This document shows, in pieces, positions 50,772-59,734 of a stretch of 64,000 nucleotides of DNA. The notes below the pieces were generated by a model. It was not told where the DNA came from and ran no database searches. It worked only from the letters and a program-made list of their open reading frames with translations. This stretch comes from an uncultured Clostridia bacterium. GTDB lineage: Bacteria; Bacillota; Clostridia; HGM11514. Made by a program: the position numbers and the translations under genes. Position 1 is the first letter of the stretch. Each line of letters starts with the position of its first letter. The stretch is taken from assembly GCA_934464705.1 (NCBI GenBank), contig CAKSKB010000016.1, positions 1 through 64,000 of the forward strand. Reading direction: 5' to 3'.

Positions 50772-52059
50772 AGTTAAATTTTTAAAAAGCGGAAGGTGCG
50801 CAAGAAAGGCGTGGCTGCTCGAAAACACGGGAAGCTGCGAATCGTCCCGTCCGCTGCCGTTTCCGAATATAAAAAGCGGCGAGAGAAACAAAATTTTCCG
50901 TTCGGAGCTCGGCGAAGCGACAGTCGGCTGTGTTGCGGTAAAACAAAACGGAATCGAACTCTATGACTTTTACGATACCGTGAAATACAAAAAACATTCC
51001 GTTCGGATGAACTTTAAGCGTGCAATAGCGGAAAGCTGCGGCTATACCGTTCTCGGGGCATTTGCGGTAACGATAAACCCAAAATTTGAAAGAGGCGGAA
51101 AGCAGCCGTTTTACATATTCAACCGAATTGAAAAGCCAAAGTCAAGGGCGGATTTCAGGCGCTGCATTGAGCGCATTTCCGCTGCTGCTAACGCAAAGCA
51201 CCCGAGCGATGCGGTAATGAAAAATGACTGCGCCGGCTGCGAATTTTTCAAAGGCTGTTTCAAACTGCCGAAGGATAATATTTTTCTTCTTAAGGGTCTG
51301 AACTTTTCGGAGAAAGTGGAGCTTTACAACAAAGGAATAGTAACATTCGACGATTATATGAAAAACAGCCCCTCTCCCGTCTGCCGAATGCAGATTACGG
51401 GGGAAACACACATTGACAAAGCCGCTATAAAAGCGTTTCTTTCAAAGCTTTCGTACCCTCTCGGCTTTCTGGATTTTGAAACGATTTCTCCGATGAAACC
51501 GTCATTTCCCGGTTATCATCCGGGGGATAAAATTATTACGCAGTTTTCGTATCATCAAAGAAACGAAAAATCGGGCGCAATTATCCACCGTGAGTTTATA
51601 GGCGACGGAATAACCAATCCCGAACCCGAAGCCGTACCGGCGCTTATCAAAGCAACAAAGGCGGCAGGCTCGGTGCTTTCATACTCGGTTTACGAAAAAA
51701 ACTGCATAGAAATGCTTGCGGAAAGATTTCCCGAATACCGAAAAGAGCTTAAAGCCCTGGCTGCAAAAATAATTGACCTTGAAATTCCGTTCAGGAAACA
51801 CATGTACTACACACCTCTTATGGAAGGGCGGACATCACTCAAATTTGTTCTTCCGGCGCTTTACCCGAATGACAACGCGCTTGACTACCACAAAATGAAG
51901 GTTTCCGACGGAGAAGCGGCGGTGAGGGCTTACATGAGTCTTAAAGAAAAATCCGAACGGGAAAGAGAAAAAATCAAAAACAATCTTAAAAAGTATTGCG
52001 GTCTTGATACGCTTGCACTCGTTAAAATTACGGACAAGTTATATGAAGTAAGCAAATAA
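50761..52059 (+). CDS. DUF2779 protein, predicted nuclease with Cas4-like and DEDD-type regions
   Basis: A 432-residue protein. The start FLKSGRCARKAWLLEN resembles the first Cys motif of Cas4/RecB-family nucleases, and a cluster CAGCEFFKGC near residue 160 looks like the matching Cys group, possibly an Fe-S site. The second half is a DEDD/RNase H-like exonuclease: GFLDFETISPMKPSFPG (Asp-x-Glu), then VLSYSVYEKNCIEMLAERFP, and a final Asp in KKYCGLDTLALVKI. DUF2779 proteins are usually longer (500-700 residues), so this one is compact. Function is unproven; it may process nucleic acid. It is coupled to apbE by overlap, with no clear functional link. Confidence 0.82.
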   Translation: MLNEVKFLKSGRCARKAWLLENTGSCESSRPLPFPNIKSGERNKIFRSELGEATVGCVAVKQNGIELYDFYDTVKYKKHSVRMNFKRAIAESCGYTVLGAFAVTINPKFERGGKQPFYIFNRIEKPKSRADFRRCIERISAAANAKHPSDAVMKNDCAGCEFFKGCFKLPKDNIFLLKGLNFSEKVELYNKGIVTFDDYMKNSPSPVCRMQITGETHIDKAAIKAFLSKLSYPLGFLDFETISPMKPSFPGYHPGDKIITQFSYHQRNEKSGAIIHREFIGDGITNPEPEAVPALIKATKAAGSVLSYSVYEKNCIEMLAERFPEYRKELKALAAKIIDLEIPFRKHMYYTPLMEGRTSLKFVLPALYPNDNALDYHKMKVSDGEAAVRAYMSLKEKSEREREKIKNNLKKYCGLDTLALVKITDKLYEVSK

Positions 52060-52062
52060 AGC

Positions 52063-52095
52063 GACCCCCGCGGAAAATAAATTTCTGCGGGGGTC
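52063..52095. terminator. Bidirectional terminator between DUF2779 and aldolase genes
   Basis: Stem GACCCCCGC-GAAA / TTTC-GCGGGGGTC with a short loop lies between two convergent stops (52059 and 52111). The minus strand continues GCTTTATTTGC. The plus strand has no T-run. Confidence 0.7.
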
Positions 52096-52110
52096 ATAGA
52101 TTTGGGGGAA

Positions 52111-52977
52111 TTATCTGTAGAGATTAGCTTTGTCAATATCGTTAAAGAGTGCCATTTTATACTCAACAACCTCACGCATTGCCTTAATGCAGGGCGGATA
52201 TATAGCGTTCGGTTCAATCCACTTGGGATTATCAGCCAAAACTTCTCTGCACTTCTTGTAGAACGCAAACTTGATGTCGCTCGAAATATTGATTTTTGAA
52301 ATACCGATTTTAACGGAAGAAGCAATTTCCGCATCGGGATTGCTCGAACCGCCGTGGAGAACAAGCGGAACATCAACGGTCTTTCTGATTGTTTCAAGAA
52401 GGTCAAGCTTAAGTTCGGGTTTCATGTCCTTGGGGTAAATTCCGTGAGCCGTACCGATTGCAACGGCAAGAGAATCGATACCGGTTTTTTCGATAAAGTC
52501 CTTCGCCTGCTCGGGATCGGTGTAGATAATGCCGGTCGTGCCTCCCTCGTAGGAATCGCCGGTTGTACCGATTGTTCCGAGTTCGCCCTCAACGGAAACT
52601 CCGAGAGGCTTTGCAACCTCGACAACCTTCTTTGTAAGTGCAACATTTTCTTCATAAGGAAGGTGCGATGCGTCAATCATAACCGAGGTAAATCCGCAGC
52701 GGATTGCACGGAGGATTTCCTCGAACTTTCCGCCGTGGTCAAGGTGGATAACCATAGGAATCTTGGATTTATGCGCTTCATCGATGCAGGTTTTGATGAA
52801 GCTGTCGCCCAAAAATTCAAGTTCGGTCGGATGAATTGCAAGAATTACCGGTGCATTCTTTTCCTCAGCGCTTTCGATAACGCCCTTGAGGATTGACTCA
52901 CTGCCGATATTGAAGGCAGGAACCGCAAAACCGTTTTTGTCAGCAGGTGCAAGCATTTCTTTCATGTTGATTAACAT
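52111..52977 (-). CDS. Class II ketose-bisphosphate aldolase (PTS operon, last gene)
   Basis: A 288-residue zinc aldolase. VIHLDHGGKFEE supplies the Asp/His pair, VEGELGTIGTTGDSYEGG the glutamate loop, IGTAHGIYPKD and VLHGGSSNPDAE the remaining His ligands, and KINISSDIKFAFYKKCRE the phosphate-binding region. It would cleave fructose 1,6-bisphosphate or a related ketose to DHAP and an aldose. It is last of the eight-gene PTS unit, 22 bases after another aldolase with which it shares the full fold. Two aldolases in one operon suggest different substrates or a hetero-oligomer. Confidence 0.9.
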   Translation of the reverse strand: MLINMKEMLAPADKNGFAVPAFNIGSESILKGVIESAEEKNAPVILAIHPTELEFLGDSFIKTCIDEAHKSKIPMVIHLDHGGKFEEILRAIRCGFTSVMIDASHLPYEENVALTKKVVEVAKPLGVSVEGELGTIGTTGDSYEGGTTGIIYTDPEQAKDFIEKTGIDSLAVAIGTAHGIYPKDMKPELKLDLLETIRKTVDVPLVLHGGSSNPDAEIASSVKIGISKINISSDIKFAFYKKCREVLADNPKWIEPNAIYPPCIKAMREVVEYKMALFNDIDKANLYR

Positions 52978-52999
52978 AACAAATCACTCCTTAAAAATA

Positions 53000-53857
53000 T
53001 TAATTATTTGCTTTATTCTCGGAACCGGAAAGCCTGATGTAATATTTTACAAGTTCACGGCTTCCCTTTTCCGAAGCTTCTACCAGGTCAAAATAGTTAA
53101 TGTCGGGATTTTCGGCAAGAGCTTTTGCCGCAGCGTCACGGTTTGAATTCATGAAATCGCAGCCGACATTGATTTTATTGATACCGTATTCAACAGATTT
53201 TCTGATATTGGTTTCGCCGGAGCCGGAACCTCCGTGAAGAACCAGCGGCATATTGGTGAGGCGCTTGATTTCCTTAAGCCTTTCAAAGTCAAATTCCGGA
53301 ACTTTGCCGTCGGGGTAATTTCCGTGCGATGTGCCGATTGAAATTGCAAGTGCGTCTATGCCTGTTTTCTCGGCAAAAACCTTTGCCTGAGCGGGGTCGG
53401 TGTACATATCTTCTTTAGTGAACGCACCGCCGTCGGTTGCGCCGAGGGCACCGATTTCGCCTTCCACCGAAACGCCTCTTTCGTGGGCATAATCCGCAAT
53501 TTCGCGGGTCATCTTGATATTGCCTTCAAGGTCAAATCGCGAAGCGTCAACCATTACGGACGAAAAACCGTCGTCGATTGCCTTGATAATATAGTCCTTT
53601 TCCGAACCGTGGTCAAGATTAAGCGCAACCGGAGTTTTTGAACGCTCCGCAAGCTTTCTTACAATCGGAACAATAGTTTCGCTGTCACAGTGCGTAAGCA
53701 GATGATCCTTGTAAATATTGACGATGACCGGAGCATTAAGTTCCTCCGCCGCAGATATCACCGAGCGGGCCGTTTCAAGGTTGAAGCAGTTTATCGCCAT
53801 GACCGCATATCCGCCCGAATTGGCTTTGTCAAGCATATTCTTCATTGAAACATACAT
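53000..53857 (-). CDS. Class II ketose-bisphosphate aldolase (PTS operon)
   Basis: A 285-residue class II aldolase with ALNLDHGSEKDY, VEGEIGALGATDGGAFTKEDMY, IGTSHGNYPDG and VLHGGSGSGETN. In the third motif Ser replaces the common Ala while the metal His is kept. KINVGCDFMNSNRDAAA follows. It lies 22 bases after the EIIC gene and before the second aldolase. The nearest recognised groups are tagatose- and fructose-bisphosphate aldolases. No 1-phosphofructokinase gene is in the unit, so how the bisphosphate arises is open. Confidence 0.9.
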   Translation of the reverse strand: MYVSMKNMLDKANSGGYAVMAINCFNLETARSVISAAEELNAPVIVNIYKDHLLTHCDSETIVPIVRKLAERSKTPVALNLDHGSEKDYIIKAIDDGFSSVMVDASRFDLEGNIKMTREIADYAHERGVSVEGEIGALGATDGGAFTKEDMYTDPAQAKVFAEKTGIDALAISIGTSHGNYPDGKVPEFDFERLKEIKRLTNMPLVLHGGSGSGETNIRKSVEYGINKINVGCDFMNSNRDAAAKALAENPDINYFDLVEASEKGSRELVKYYIRLSGSENKANN

Positions 53858-53879
53858 AAAGCAAGTGCCTCCTTAGAGA

Positions 53880-54962
53880 TTAGTTGAATTTGATTGCCGA
53901 AAGGTCAGTTTCTTCCTCTTCTTCGTCAAGGACAACCGTATCCTCAGCCTTAGCGTCACGCTTGAGCGCAACGAGGAGAAGCGCCGTAACAACCGTACCT
54001 ACCGCAAGCGAGAGCATGAAGCCCCACGGATTAATCATTGCCGGAACGATAAACATACCGCCCGAAGGAACCATTGAGCCGACATTCAGAATCATAATCA
54101 GTGCACCGCCGATAGCCGAACCGATTGAACATGAAGCGATAACTCTTATCGGGTCAACAGCCGCAATCGGGATAACGCCTTCGGTAATCATGCAGATACC
54201 CATCGGGAAAGCAATTTTGATGTTGTCGGTTTCGCTCTTGGTGTATCTTTTGCGTCTGATGAGCCAGGAAAGCGCAACACCGAAAGGCGGAATCATCGAA
54301 GCGCAGATTTTAACCGCTTCGGGACCGTAAACGCCGTCCATAAGGAGACCGTCCGCAAAGAGCGAGGCAACCTTGTTCACAGGTCCGCCGAAGTCAAACG
54401 CAGCCATAGCGCCCATAACCGCACCGAATACACCTCTTGAGCCGCCGCTCATACTTGTGAGAAGATTCGTGAGCGCTTCGGAAGCCCATGCAATAGGGCC
54501 GCCGATTACGAAAAACATTATGAGTCCGATTACAATCGAAGAAATGAGGGGGATAATCATCATCGGCATAAGACCCTGCGCCCACTTGGGAACCTTAAGG
54601 TGATTCTTAAGGAACTCTACAAAATAACCTGCGAGATAACCGCCGAGCATACCGCCGAGGAATCCTGCGCCCATGTTCTGGGCAATCATACCCATAAGTA
54701 AACCGGGTGCGATACCGGGACGGTCAGCGATTGAATATGCGATTGCCGCGCCCATAACACCGGGGAGAAGTCCCATACCGTAAACACCGAGGGTTACTGC
54801 CGCCTGCCAGATGTTATAGCTTGCCTTGTAATCCGAAATCGTATCGGGGTTGCCTCCGAAAATGTTGCCGATTGCAATCAGAAGACCCGATGCAACAACA
54901 AGCGGAAGCATAAATGAAATACCTGTAAGTGCGTGTTTTTTCAGCTGTAATTTCTTAAACAT
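53880..54962 (-). CDS. PTS fructose-family transporter, EIIC membrane component
   Basis: A 360-residue permease with about 9-10 membrane helices. It has the fructose-EIIC signatures ALTGISFMLPLVVASGLLIAIG, MGAAIAYSIADRPGIAPGL, AAFDFGGPVNKVA and GICMITEGVIPIAAVDP, the substrate-site loop (usually GITEGAIPF). It ends in an acidic tail (DEEEEET). EIIA, EIIB and EIIC are separate genes here, unlike the usual fused FruA. It moves a ketose or related sugar while phosphorylating it. Sugar identity is not certain from the family. Confidence 0.92.
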   Translation of the reverse strand: MFKKLQLKKHALTGISFMLPLVVASGLLIAIGNIFGGNPDTISDYKASYNIWQAAVTLGVYGMGLLPGVMGAAIAYSIADRPGIAPGLLMGMIAQNMGAGFLGGMLGGYLAGYFVEFLKNHLKVPKWAQGLMPMMIIPLISSIVIGLIMFFVIGGPIAWASEALTNLLTSMSGGSRGVFGAVMGAMAAFDFGGPVNKVASLFADGLLMDGVYGPEAVKICASMIPPFGVALSWLIRRKRYTKSETDNIKIAFPMGICMITEGVIPIAAVDPIRVIASCSIGSAIGGALIMILNVGSMVPSGGMFIVPAMINPWGFMLSLAVGTVVTALLLVALKRDAKAEDTVVLDEEEEETDLSAIKFN

Positions 54963-54986
54963 CTCTTTTCCTCCATTTTTAATTAT

Positions 54987-55298
54987 TTATTTGGATAATT
55001 CAGCTTCGATTTTATTGATGAGCGCCTTAGGTGATTTAATTGCAATGTTTGTGGGAACCTCCACAATGCGTTTGCCTTTGAATCTTTCCTTGCCGCCAAC
55101 CTTAATATCCGCTGCGATGATGACAACATCAGCTGCTGCGATTTCGGGAGCGGTAAGCTCATCCTCCGTACCGATAGTACCCTGGGTTTCGATGTGGATT
55201 TCGTGCCCGAGTTCCTTGCCTGCGGTGCAGAGCTTTTCCTTTGCGATGTAGGTATGCGCGATACCTGATGTGCATGCTGCAATTCCAACGATTTTCAT
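54987..55298 (-). CDS. PTS fructose-family EIIB component
   Basis: A 103-residue EIIB. The phospho-accepting Cys is at residue 9 in GIAACTSGIAHTYIAKEKL, the fructose-type P-loop. Downstream IHIETQGTIGTEDELTAPEIAAADVVIIAADI is characteristic of the family. It receives phosphate from EIIA and passes it to the sugar on EIIC. It lies between the EIIA and EIIC genes with gaps of about 20 bases and is normal in length for a stand-alone EIIB. Confidence 0.95.
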   Translation of the reverse strand: MKIVGIAACTSGIAHTYIAKEKLCTAGKELGHEIHIETQGTIGTEDELTAPEIAAADVVIIAADIKVGGKERFKGKRIVEVPTNIAIKSPKALINKIEAELSK

Positions 55299-55318
55299 AA
55301 GTTTCTTCCTCCTATTTT

Positions 55319-55768
55319 TTATTCTGAAAAGATGCTTACAATTTCATCCGCATCCTTTGCATTCAAAAGTCTTCTGCAGTTTTCCTCGGAAGCAAGCTTT
55401 CTTGCCATTTCCGAAAGAATTTTAACATGAAGTCCTGTTTTGTCTTTTTCGTTTACAGCCAGTAAAACTATAAACTCTACCGGCTTGTCGTCAACGCTTT
55501 TCCACTCGACAGGCTCTGTTAGCCTTCCCACAGCCACGGTTGTTTCGGCAACATTTTCCGACTTTCCGTGAGGAATTGCAATTCCGTTTCCGATACCGGT
55601 TGTGGAAATCGCTTCACGGTCCAGAACATCTTTCAGAAAAGCCTCCCTGTCTGCGATGTTGCCGGTTGCGCAAAGCACATCGGTAAGCGCTGCGAGAGCC
55701 TCCTCCTTAGTCTTTGCATTAAGCTTGGTAACAATGTGTTCTTTTTTCAAAACTTCCGAAACATTCAT
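55319..55768 (-). CDS. PTS fructose/mannitol-family EIIA component
   Basis: A 149-residue EIIA. The active His is in GIGNGIAIPHGKSENVAET (around residue 67), followed by PVEWKSVDDKPVEFIVLLAV. It relays phosphate from HPr to EIIB. It starts one base after the enzyme I stop and has its own ribosome site. A similar EIIA domain forms the C-terminus of the PRD regulator of the same operon, so transport and regulation are probably read out through parallel phosphorylation. Confidence 0.95.
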   Translation of the reverse strand: MNVSEVLKKEHIVTKLNAKTKEEALAALTDVLCATGNIADREAFLKDVLDREAISTTGIGNGIAIPHGKSENVAETTVAVGRLTEPVEWKSVDDKPVEFIVLLAVNEKDKTGLHVKILSEMARKLASEENCRRLLNAKDADEIVSIFSE

Positions 55769-55769
55769 T

Positions 55770-57434
55770 TTATTTGCCTCCTTTTAATATTTTTTCAACT
55801 TCATATTCATCATCGGCTTCAAGCGCTCTCTTTGCGGTTTCCTTCGCATCGGAAAGCTTTATGCTGCCGATTTTGTACTTTATTCTTCCCAGAAGCGGAA
55901 GCGGAACGCTGAATTTTTTAAGCCCGAGCCCCAAAAGCAGCTCCGTAAAATCCGTGTTAGCCGCCAAATCTCCGCAAACGCTGACTTCGATTCCGGCGTC
56001 ATTTCCGCATTTGATAACATTTGCAAGAAGCCTTACAACGCCCGGGTGGAACGGATTGTAGAGGTACTCAACCTCGGAGTTTCCTCTGTCCGCCGCCATG
56101 GTGTACTGCACAAGGTCGTTAGTGCCTATGCTGAAAAAGTCTGCGTGCTTTGCGAAAACATCAGCCATAACCGCGCTTGCCGGTGTTTCAATCATAATTC
56201 CGACGGAAACCTCACGGCAAAAGTCCTCGCCTTTTGCTTCAAGCTCCGCTTTTGCTCTTTCGAGAATCTCCTTCGCACGGGTAATTTCGGTTACGCTCGA
56301 AACCATAGGAAGCATGATTTTAACCTTTTTCCCTGCCGCTCCGACGAGAATCGCCCGAAGCTGCTCTGAAAAAACATCTTCATGCGTAAGGCAAAGCCTG
56401 ATTCCGCGGTTTCCGAGAAACGGGTTGTCCTCGGGTTTGGTTTCCATATAGGAAAGCTGCTTGTCACCGCCGACATCAATCGTCCTGATTGTGACGCTTT
56501 CACACGCTTTCAGAACCTCTCCGTAAGCCTTCGCCTGTTCTTCCTCCGTCGGCTTTTTACTTGATGAAGAATACAGAAATTCGGTTCTGAAAAGCCCCAC
56601 GCCGTCAAACCGTTCGGTTTCCGAACCCTTCAGGTCAGCAGGCTTTCCTATATTTATGCAAAGCTTGATTCTTTCGCCGTCGGCGGTTTTAGCTTCTTCA
56701 TTTTTAAGCTTGTCAAGCTTTGAAACAAACTCGTTTTCCTCATTGAGTTTAGCTGTGTACTCTCTTAATTTCCCGTCATCGGGGGAAACAATCAGAACGC
56801 CTTCGTATCCGTCTATAAATGCGTCCGAGAGGCTGTCCGACGGCTCGATTTTTTCGGAACCGACAATCGCAGGAATCCCAAGCGATTTTGCAAGAATCGC
56901 AGTATGCGATGTAGCGCCGCCCATCTCGCATACAAGCCCTGCAAGGCGTTCCTTCGGGAACCTCATCGTGTCAACCGGGGTAAGCTCATGCGCTGCGATT
57001 ATAAACCTGTCATCGCCCGTCGGCAGTTCAAATTCATCACCGCCCGAAAGCATATCGCAAAGCAGCTGCCCGATATATCTTATATCCTCCGCACGCCTGC
57101 GCATATACTCATTCTTTTTGGAAGCAAGTACCGCCGCCGCGCTTTCCGTCACGGTTTTGATTGCCTTTTCCTCATCCTCGCCCGACTCAATCGCCGCATT
57201 TATCGGTTCTGTAAGCATCGAATCGGAAAGAAGCATTTCATATGCCGCAAAGATTTTCGCTTCGTCCTCGCCGGCGTCCGCTCTTGCCTTTTCCTGAAGT
57301 ATTCTCACTCTTTCCAAAGCCTTTTCAAATGCTTCTTTTATGCCGAGACGCTTTCCGCCGGTCTTTTTTTCATAATATAAAACCTTTGCACGGGCAATGC
57401 CCTGCGATGCTCCTATACCTTTATAAGTTTTCAT
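55770..57434 (-). CDS. ptsI: Phosphoenolpyruvate-protein phosphotransferase (PTS enzyme I)
   Basis: A 554-residue enzyme I that takes phosphate from PEP and passes it to HPr. The active-site His is in EMGGATSHTAILAKSLGIP. The PEP/Mg site has GIRLCLTHEDVFSEQLRAIL and the Cys-containing signature is VEVSVCGDLAANTDF, with IGTNDLVQYTMAADR before it. The ATG at 57434 has GGAG 9 bases upstream; a GTG three codons before it would overlap HPr and is less likely. It is slightly short of the usual 570-575 residues but complete in domains. Enzyme I inside a sugar-specific operon is uncommon. Confidence 0.95.
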   Translation of the reverse strand: MKTYKGIGASQGIARAKVLYYEKKTGGKRLGIKEAFEKALERVRILQEKARADAGEDEAKIFAAYEMLLSDSMLTEPINAAIESGEDEEKAIKTVTESAAAVLASKKNEYMRRRAEDIRYIGQLLCDMLSGGDEFELPTGDDRFIIAAHELTPVDTMRFPKERLAGLVCEMGGATSHTAILAKSLGIPAIVGSEKIEPSDSLSDAFIDGYEGVLIVSPDDGKLREYTAKLNEENEFVSKLDKLKNEEAKTADGERIKLCINIGKPADLKGSETERFDGVGLFRTEFLYSSSSKKPTEEEQAKAYGEVLKACESVTIRTIDVGGDKQLSYMETKPEDNPFLGNRGIRLCLTHEDVFSEQLRAILVGAAGKKVKIMLPMVSSVTEITRAKEILERAKAELEAKGEDFCREVSVGIMIETPASAVMADVFAKHADFFSIGTNDLVQYTMAADRGNSEVEYLYNPFHPGVVRLLANVIKCGNDAGIEVSVCGDLAANTDFTELLLGLGLKKFSVPLPLLGRIKYKIGSIKLSDAKETAKRALEADDEYEVEKILKGGK

Positions 57435-57439
57435 CAAAA

Positions 57440-57694
57440 TCACTCCGAATCCAATGTTTTTATGAGTGTGTCGATTGCTTCTTTTTCGTCCTCGCCCTCT
57501 GCGCGAAGCTCAATCGTATCGCCCTTAACGGCACCCACGCACAATACCATCAAAATGCTCTTTGCTTCAAACTCCTCGCCGTCTTTTATGATGGTGATTT
57601 TGCTCTTGAAACTTCCCGCCGCCTTGCAGAAATCCGTTGCCGGGCGTGCGTGAAGCCCTTCTTCGTTTTTAATGGTGTAACTAACCTGAATCAT
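57440..57694 (-). CDS. ptsH: Phosphocarrier protein HPr
   Basis: An 84-residue HPr. His15, phosphorylated by enzyme I, is in NEEGLHARPATDF. Ser46, the target of HPr kinase in Gram-positives, is in EAKSILMVLCVG. With Ser46 present the protein could serve CcpA-type carbon repression as well as transport, although the LMVLCVG segment differs from the usual IMGVMSLG that contacts partners. AGGAGG precedes the ATG. It lies between the PRD regulator and enzyme I, and may be the general HPr or a pathway-specific paralogue. Confidence 0.95.
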   Translation of the reverse strand: MIQVSYTIKNEEGLHARPATDFCKAAGSFKSKITIIKDGEEFEAKSILMVLCVGAVKGDTIELRAEGEDEKEAIDTLIKTLDSE

Positions 57695-57718
57695 ATTTTC
57701 CTCCTGTCCGCAACGGAT

Positions 57719-59689
57719 TTACCATTGCTCAAAAATTTTATATATTTCATTTGAATCTTCAAGCTTTCTTAAATTTTCGCACTCGGCTTCGTTTTCGGTA
57801 AAGGACACGAACGATTTATAGAAAGCTATTATTTTTTCTTTAACTTCTTCGCTTTCATCAAGGTCAAACGCTGCCAGAAATACCAAATCCGCCTCGTTGT
57901 TTCCGCCCCATTCAATCGGATTTTTAAGACTTGCAAACGCCGCTACCGAATGATTGACATATTTTGAATGTCCGTGCGGAAGAGCTATCATGCCGCCGAT
58001 ATCGGTAGGCATTGTCTTTTCCCTTTCGATAACCGATTTTTCAAATCCGCCGGTTACATATCCGAGAGCCTCAAGCTTTGCACACATTTTTGTAAGCAGT
58101 TCCGCCTTCGTGCGGCAGCGGCTCATCGGGAAAATCAGTTCCTTGTTGAACAGCCCCGTTTTTGGACTTATCTTTTTTGCGTTGCCCGTCTTTTTGCCTT
58201 TAACAGACCTTATGCACTTTTCGAGATGTTTTATGTCACGCTCGTCCAAAAGGTGCCCAACCTTAACGATTTCACGGTTAATTCTGTAACCGTCGAGCGG
58301 AATGGTGGTGATTATCATGTCGCACTGCTCACGCTTGATTTTATACATATCCCTTCCGGAAAAAACCGATGTGATTTGAATTTCCGGAAATGCACGGGAT
58401 ATTTTTTCTTTTAATATATATGAAATCCCGACGCCGTAATCGCAGACTATGCACGCTGTCGGTCCGGAAAGTCTCCGTTCGATTGCACCGCCTATGTGAA
58501 GCGCCAAAAATCCGACTTCGTGTTCGTTGATTTCAAGCTTGAGTTCCTTTTCAAGAACATTCTGCATAAACCATGCAATCGCCATCATGTTCGGGTATTT
58601 CGCCTTGATTTGCGGCAGCAGGCGGTTTTTCTTTACTATACCGTACCTGAGCCTTTGAATCGTTGCCTTCAGCTGCATAAACATATGCTTTACAAAAAGG
58701 CTGTCGTCACGGAGGTCAACTCCGGCAATTTCGCTCAGCAGCTTCACCACCCTTACGGTAAGTGAGCAAAGCGAAACATTAAGCGCCTCGTAACTTCTTC
58801 TTGCTTCGTCATTGTCGAAGCTTTCAATTTCGGAAATACTCACGGCGAAGTCAATAAACTTTCGCTCCGATTCGGGAAGCTTCAGATTACATTCTCTTTC
58901 GATGTTATCCGCAAGCACATTTCCTATAACGCCCGCCGATGTGCCTCCTAAAGGTTTCCCGGAAGGCTTCGGCAGTTCAACCGTTTTCCCTTCTTTTGTT
59001 CTCTGAACCGTAAGGGAAATCAGAAACAGCAGTCCCAGCCCTGCGTCAAGATTGTAACTGATTCCGAATTGTCTTTCGGTGTCATATAAAGCCTTTTCGC
59101 ACGGTCTCGGTTCAAAGCCGTCAAGCGCCGCCGTCATTGCGGTGTATTCCGTCGGCGGCATGAAAGAAAACGGATCTTCAAGCGGCGACACAAGCTTTTC
59201 ATACATCGGCATGAAATCAAAGTAAAATGCCATTCTTGCCATTCTGTAATTGAATTCGCTGTATTCTATCAGCGTACCCTTGCCTCTGCGCCTTTCGTAA
59301 AGGATGTGATGCTCCGAGAACCTTGCCGCCACGCTGTCGGAAAGCCTGTCCGCCGCCCCTCTGCCGATGTAGTATTCCTGTGTAAGGCGGACGGTCGTCA
59401 GCTTGCCGTCTTTGAGAAGACTTCTTATAATAAAGAACTCAATTTCGGCTTCCTCATCGGTTTCGATAAGCTTTTCGTCCGGTATGTCCTCCGCCCTGAG
59501 CCTTATTCCGGCATGCGGCTTTGTTTCTATCGTGCCCAGGTCATGCCCGGCAAGATATTCTTTCATGGAGGCTACATCGTTCCTTATTGTCTTGACCGAA
59601 ACCTCCAGCCTGTCCGCAATCTCCGCATAGGTTATATAACCTTCCTCGGAACGCAGGATATTCATTATTTTGGTTTGTCTTTTGTTCAT
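57719..59689 (-). CDS. PRD-containing PTS-controlled transcriptional activator (MtlR/LicR type)
   Basis: A 656-residue modular regulator. An N-terminal helix-turn-helix (ITYAEIADRLEVSVKTIRNDVASM), a linker and two PRDs follow; the second is clear in LKLEINEHEVGFLALHIGGAIERR. Next is a Gat-type EIIB-like domain with Cys in ACIVCDYGVGISYILKEK (about 415-435). The C-terminal EIIA domain (about 515-656) has MIALPHGHSKYVNHSVA with the phospho-His. Phosphorylation by HPr and EII proteins sets its activity. It is first of the PTS unit. The promoter upstream has a perfect -10 but no -35, and carries repeated half-sites, as expected for an activator-dependent promoter. Confidence 0.92.
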   Translation of the reverse strand: MNKRQTKIMNILRSEEGYITYAEIADRLEVSVKTIRNDVASMKEYLAGHDLGTIETKPHAGIRLRAEDIPDEKLIETDEEAEIEFFIIRSLLKDGKLTTVRLTQEYYIGRGAADRLSDSVAARFSEHHILYERRRGKGTLIEYSEFNYRMARMAFYFDFMPMYEKLVSPLEDPFSFMPPTEYTAMTAALDGFEPRPCEKALYDTERQFGISYNLDAGLGLLFLISLTVQRTKEGKTVELPKPSGKPLGGTSAGVIGNVLADNIERECNLKLPESERKFIDFAVSISEIESFDNDEARRSYEALNVSLCSLTVRVVKLLSEIAGVDLRDDSLFVKHMFMQLKATIQRLRYGIVKKNRLLPQIKAKYPNMMAIAWFMQNVLEKELKLEINEHEVGFLALHIGGAIERRLSGPTACIVCDYGVGISYILKEKISRAFPEIQITSVFSGRDMYKIKREQCDMIITTIPLDGYRINREIVKVGHLLDERDIKHLEKCIRSVKGKKTGNAKKISPKTGLFNKELIFPMSRCRTKAELLTKMCAKLEALGYVTGGFEKSVIEREKTMPTDIGGMIALPHGHSKYVNHSVAAFASLKNPIEWGGNNEADLVFLAAFDLDESEEVKEKIIAFYKSFVSFTENEAECENLRKLEDSNEIYKIFEQW

Positions 59690-59734
59690 AGCACCGCGGC
59701 TCCTTTTCGTACCGCATTTCCTTTGTACAATTTA

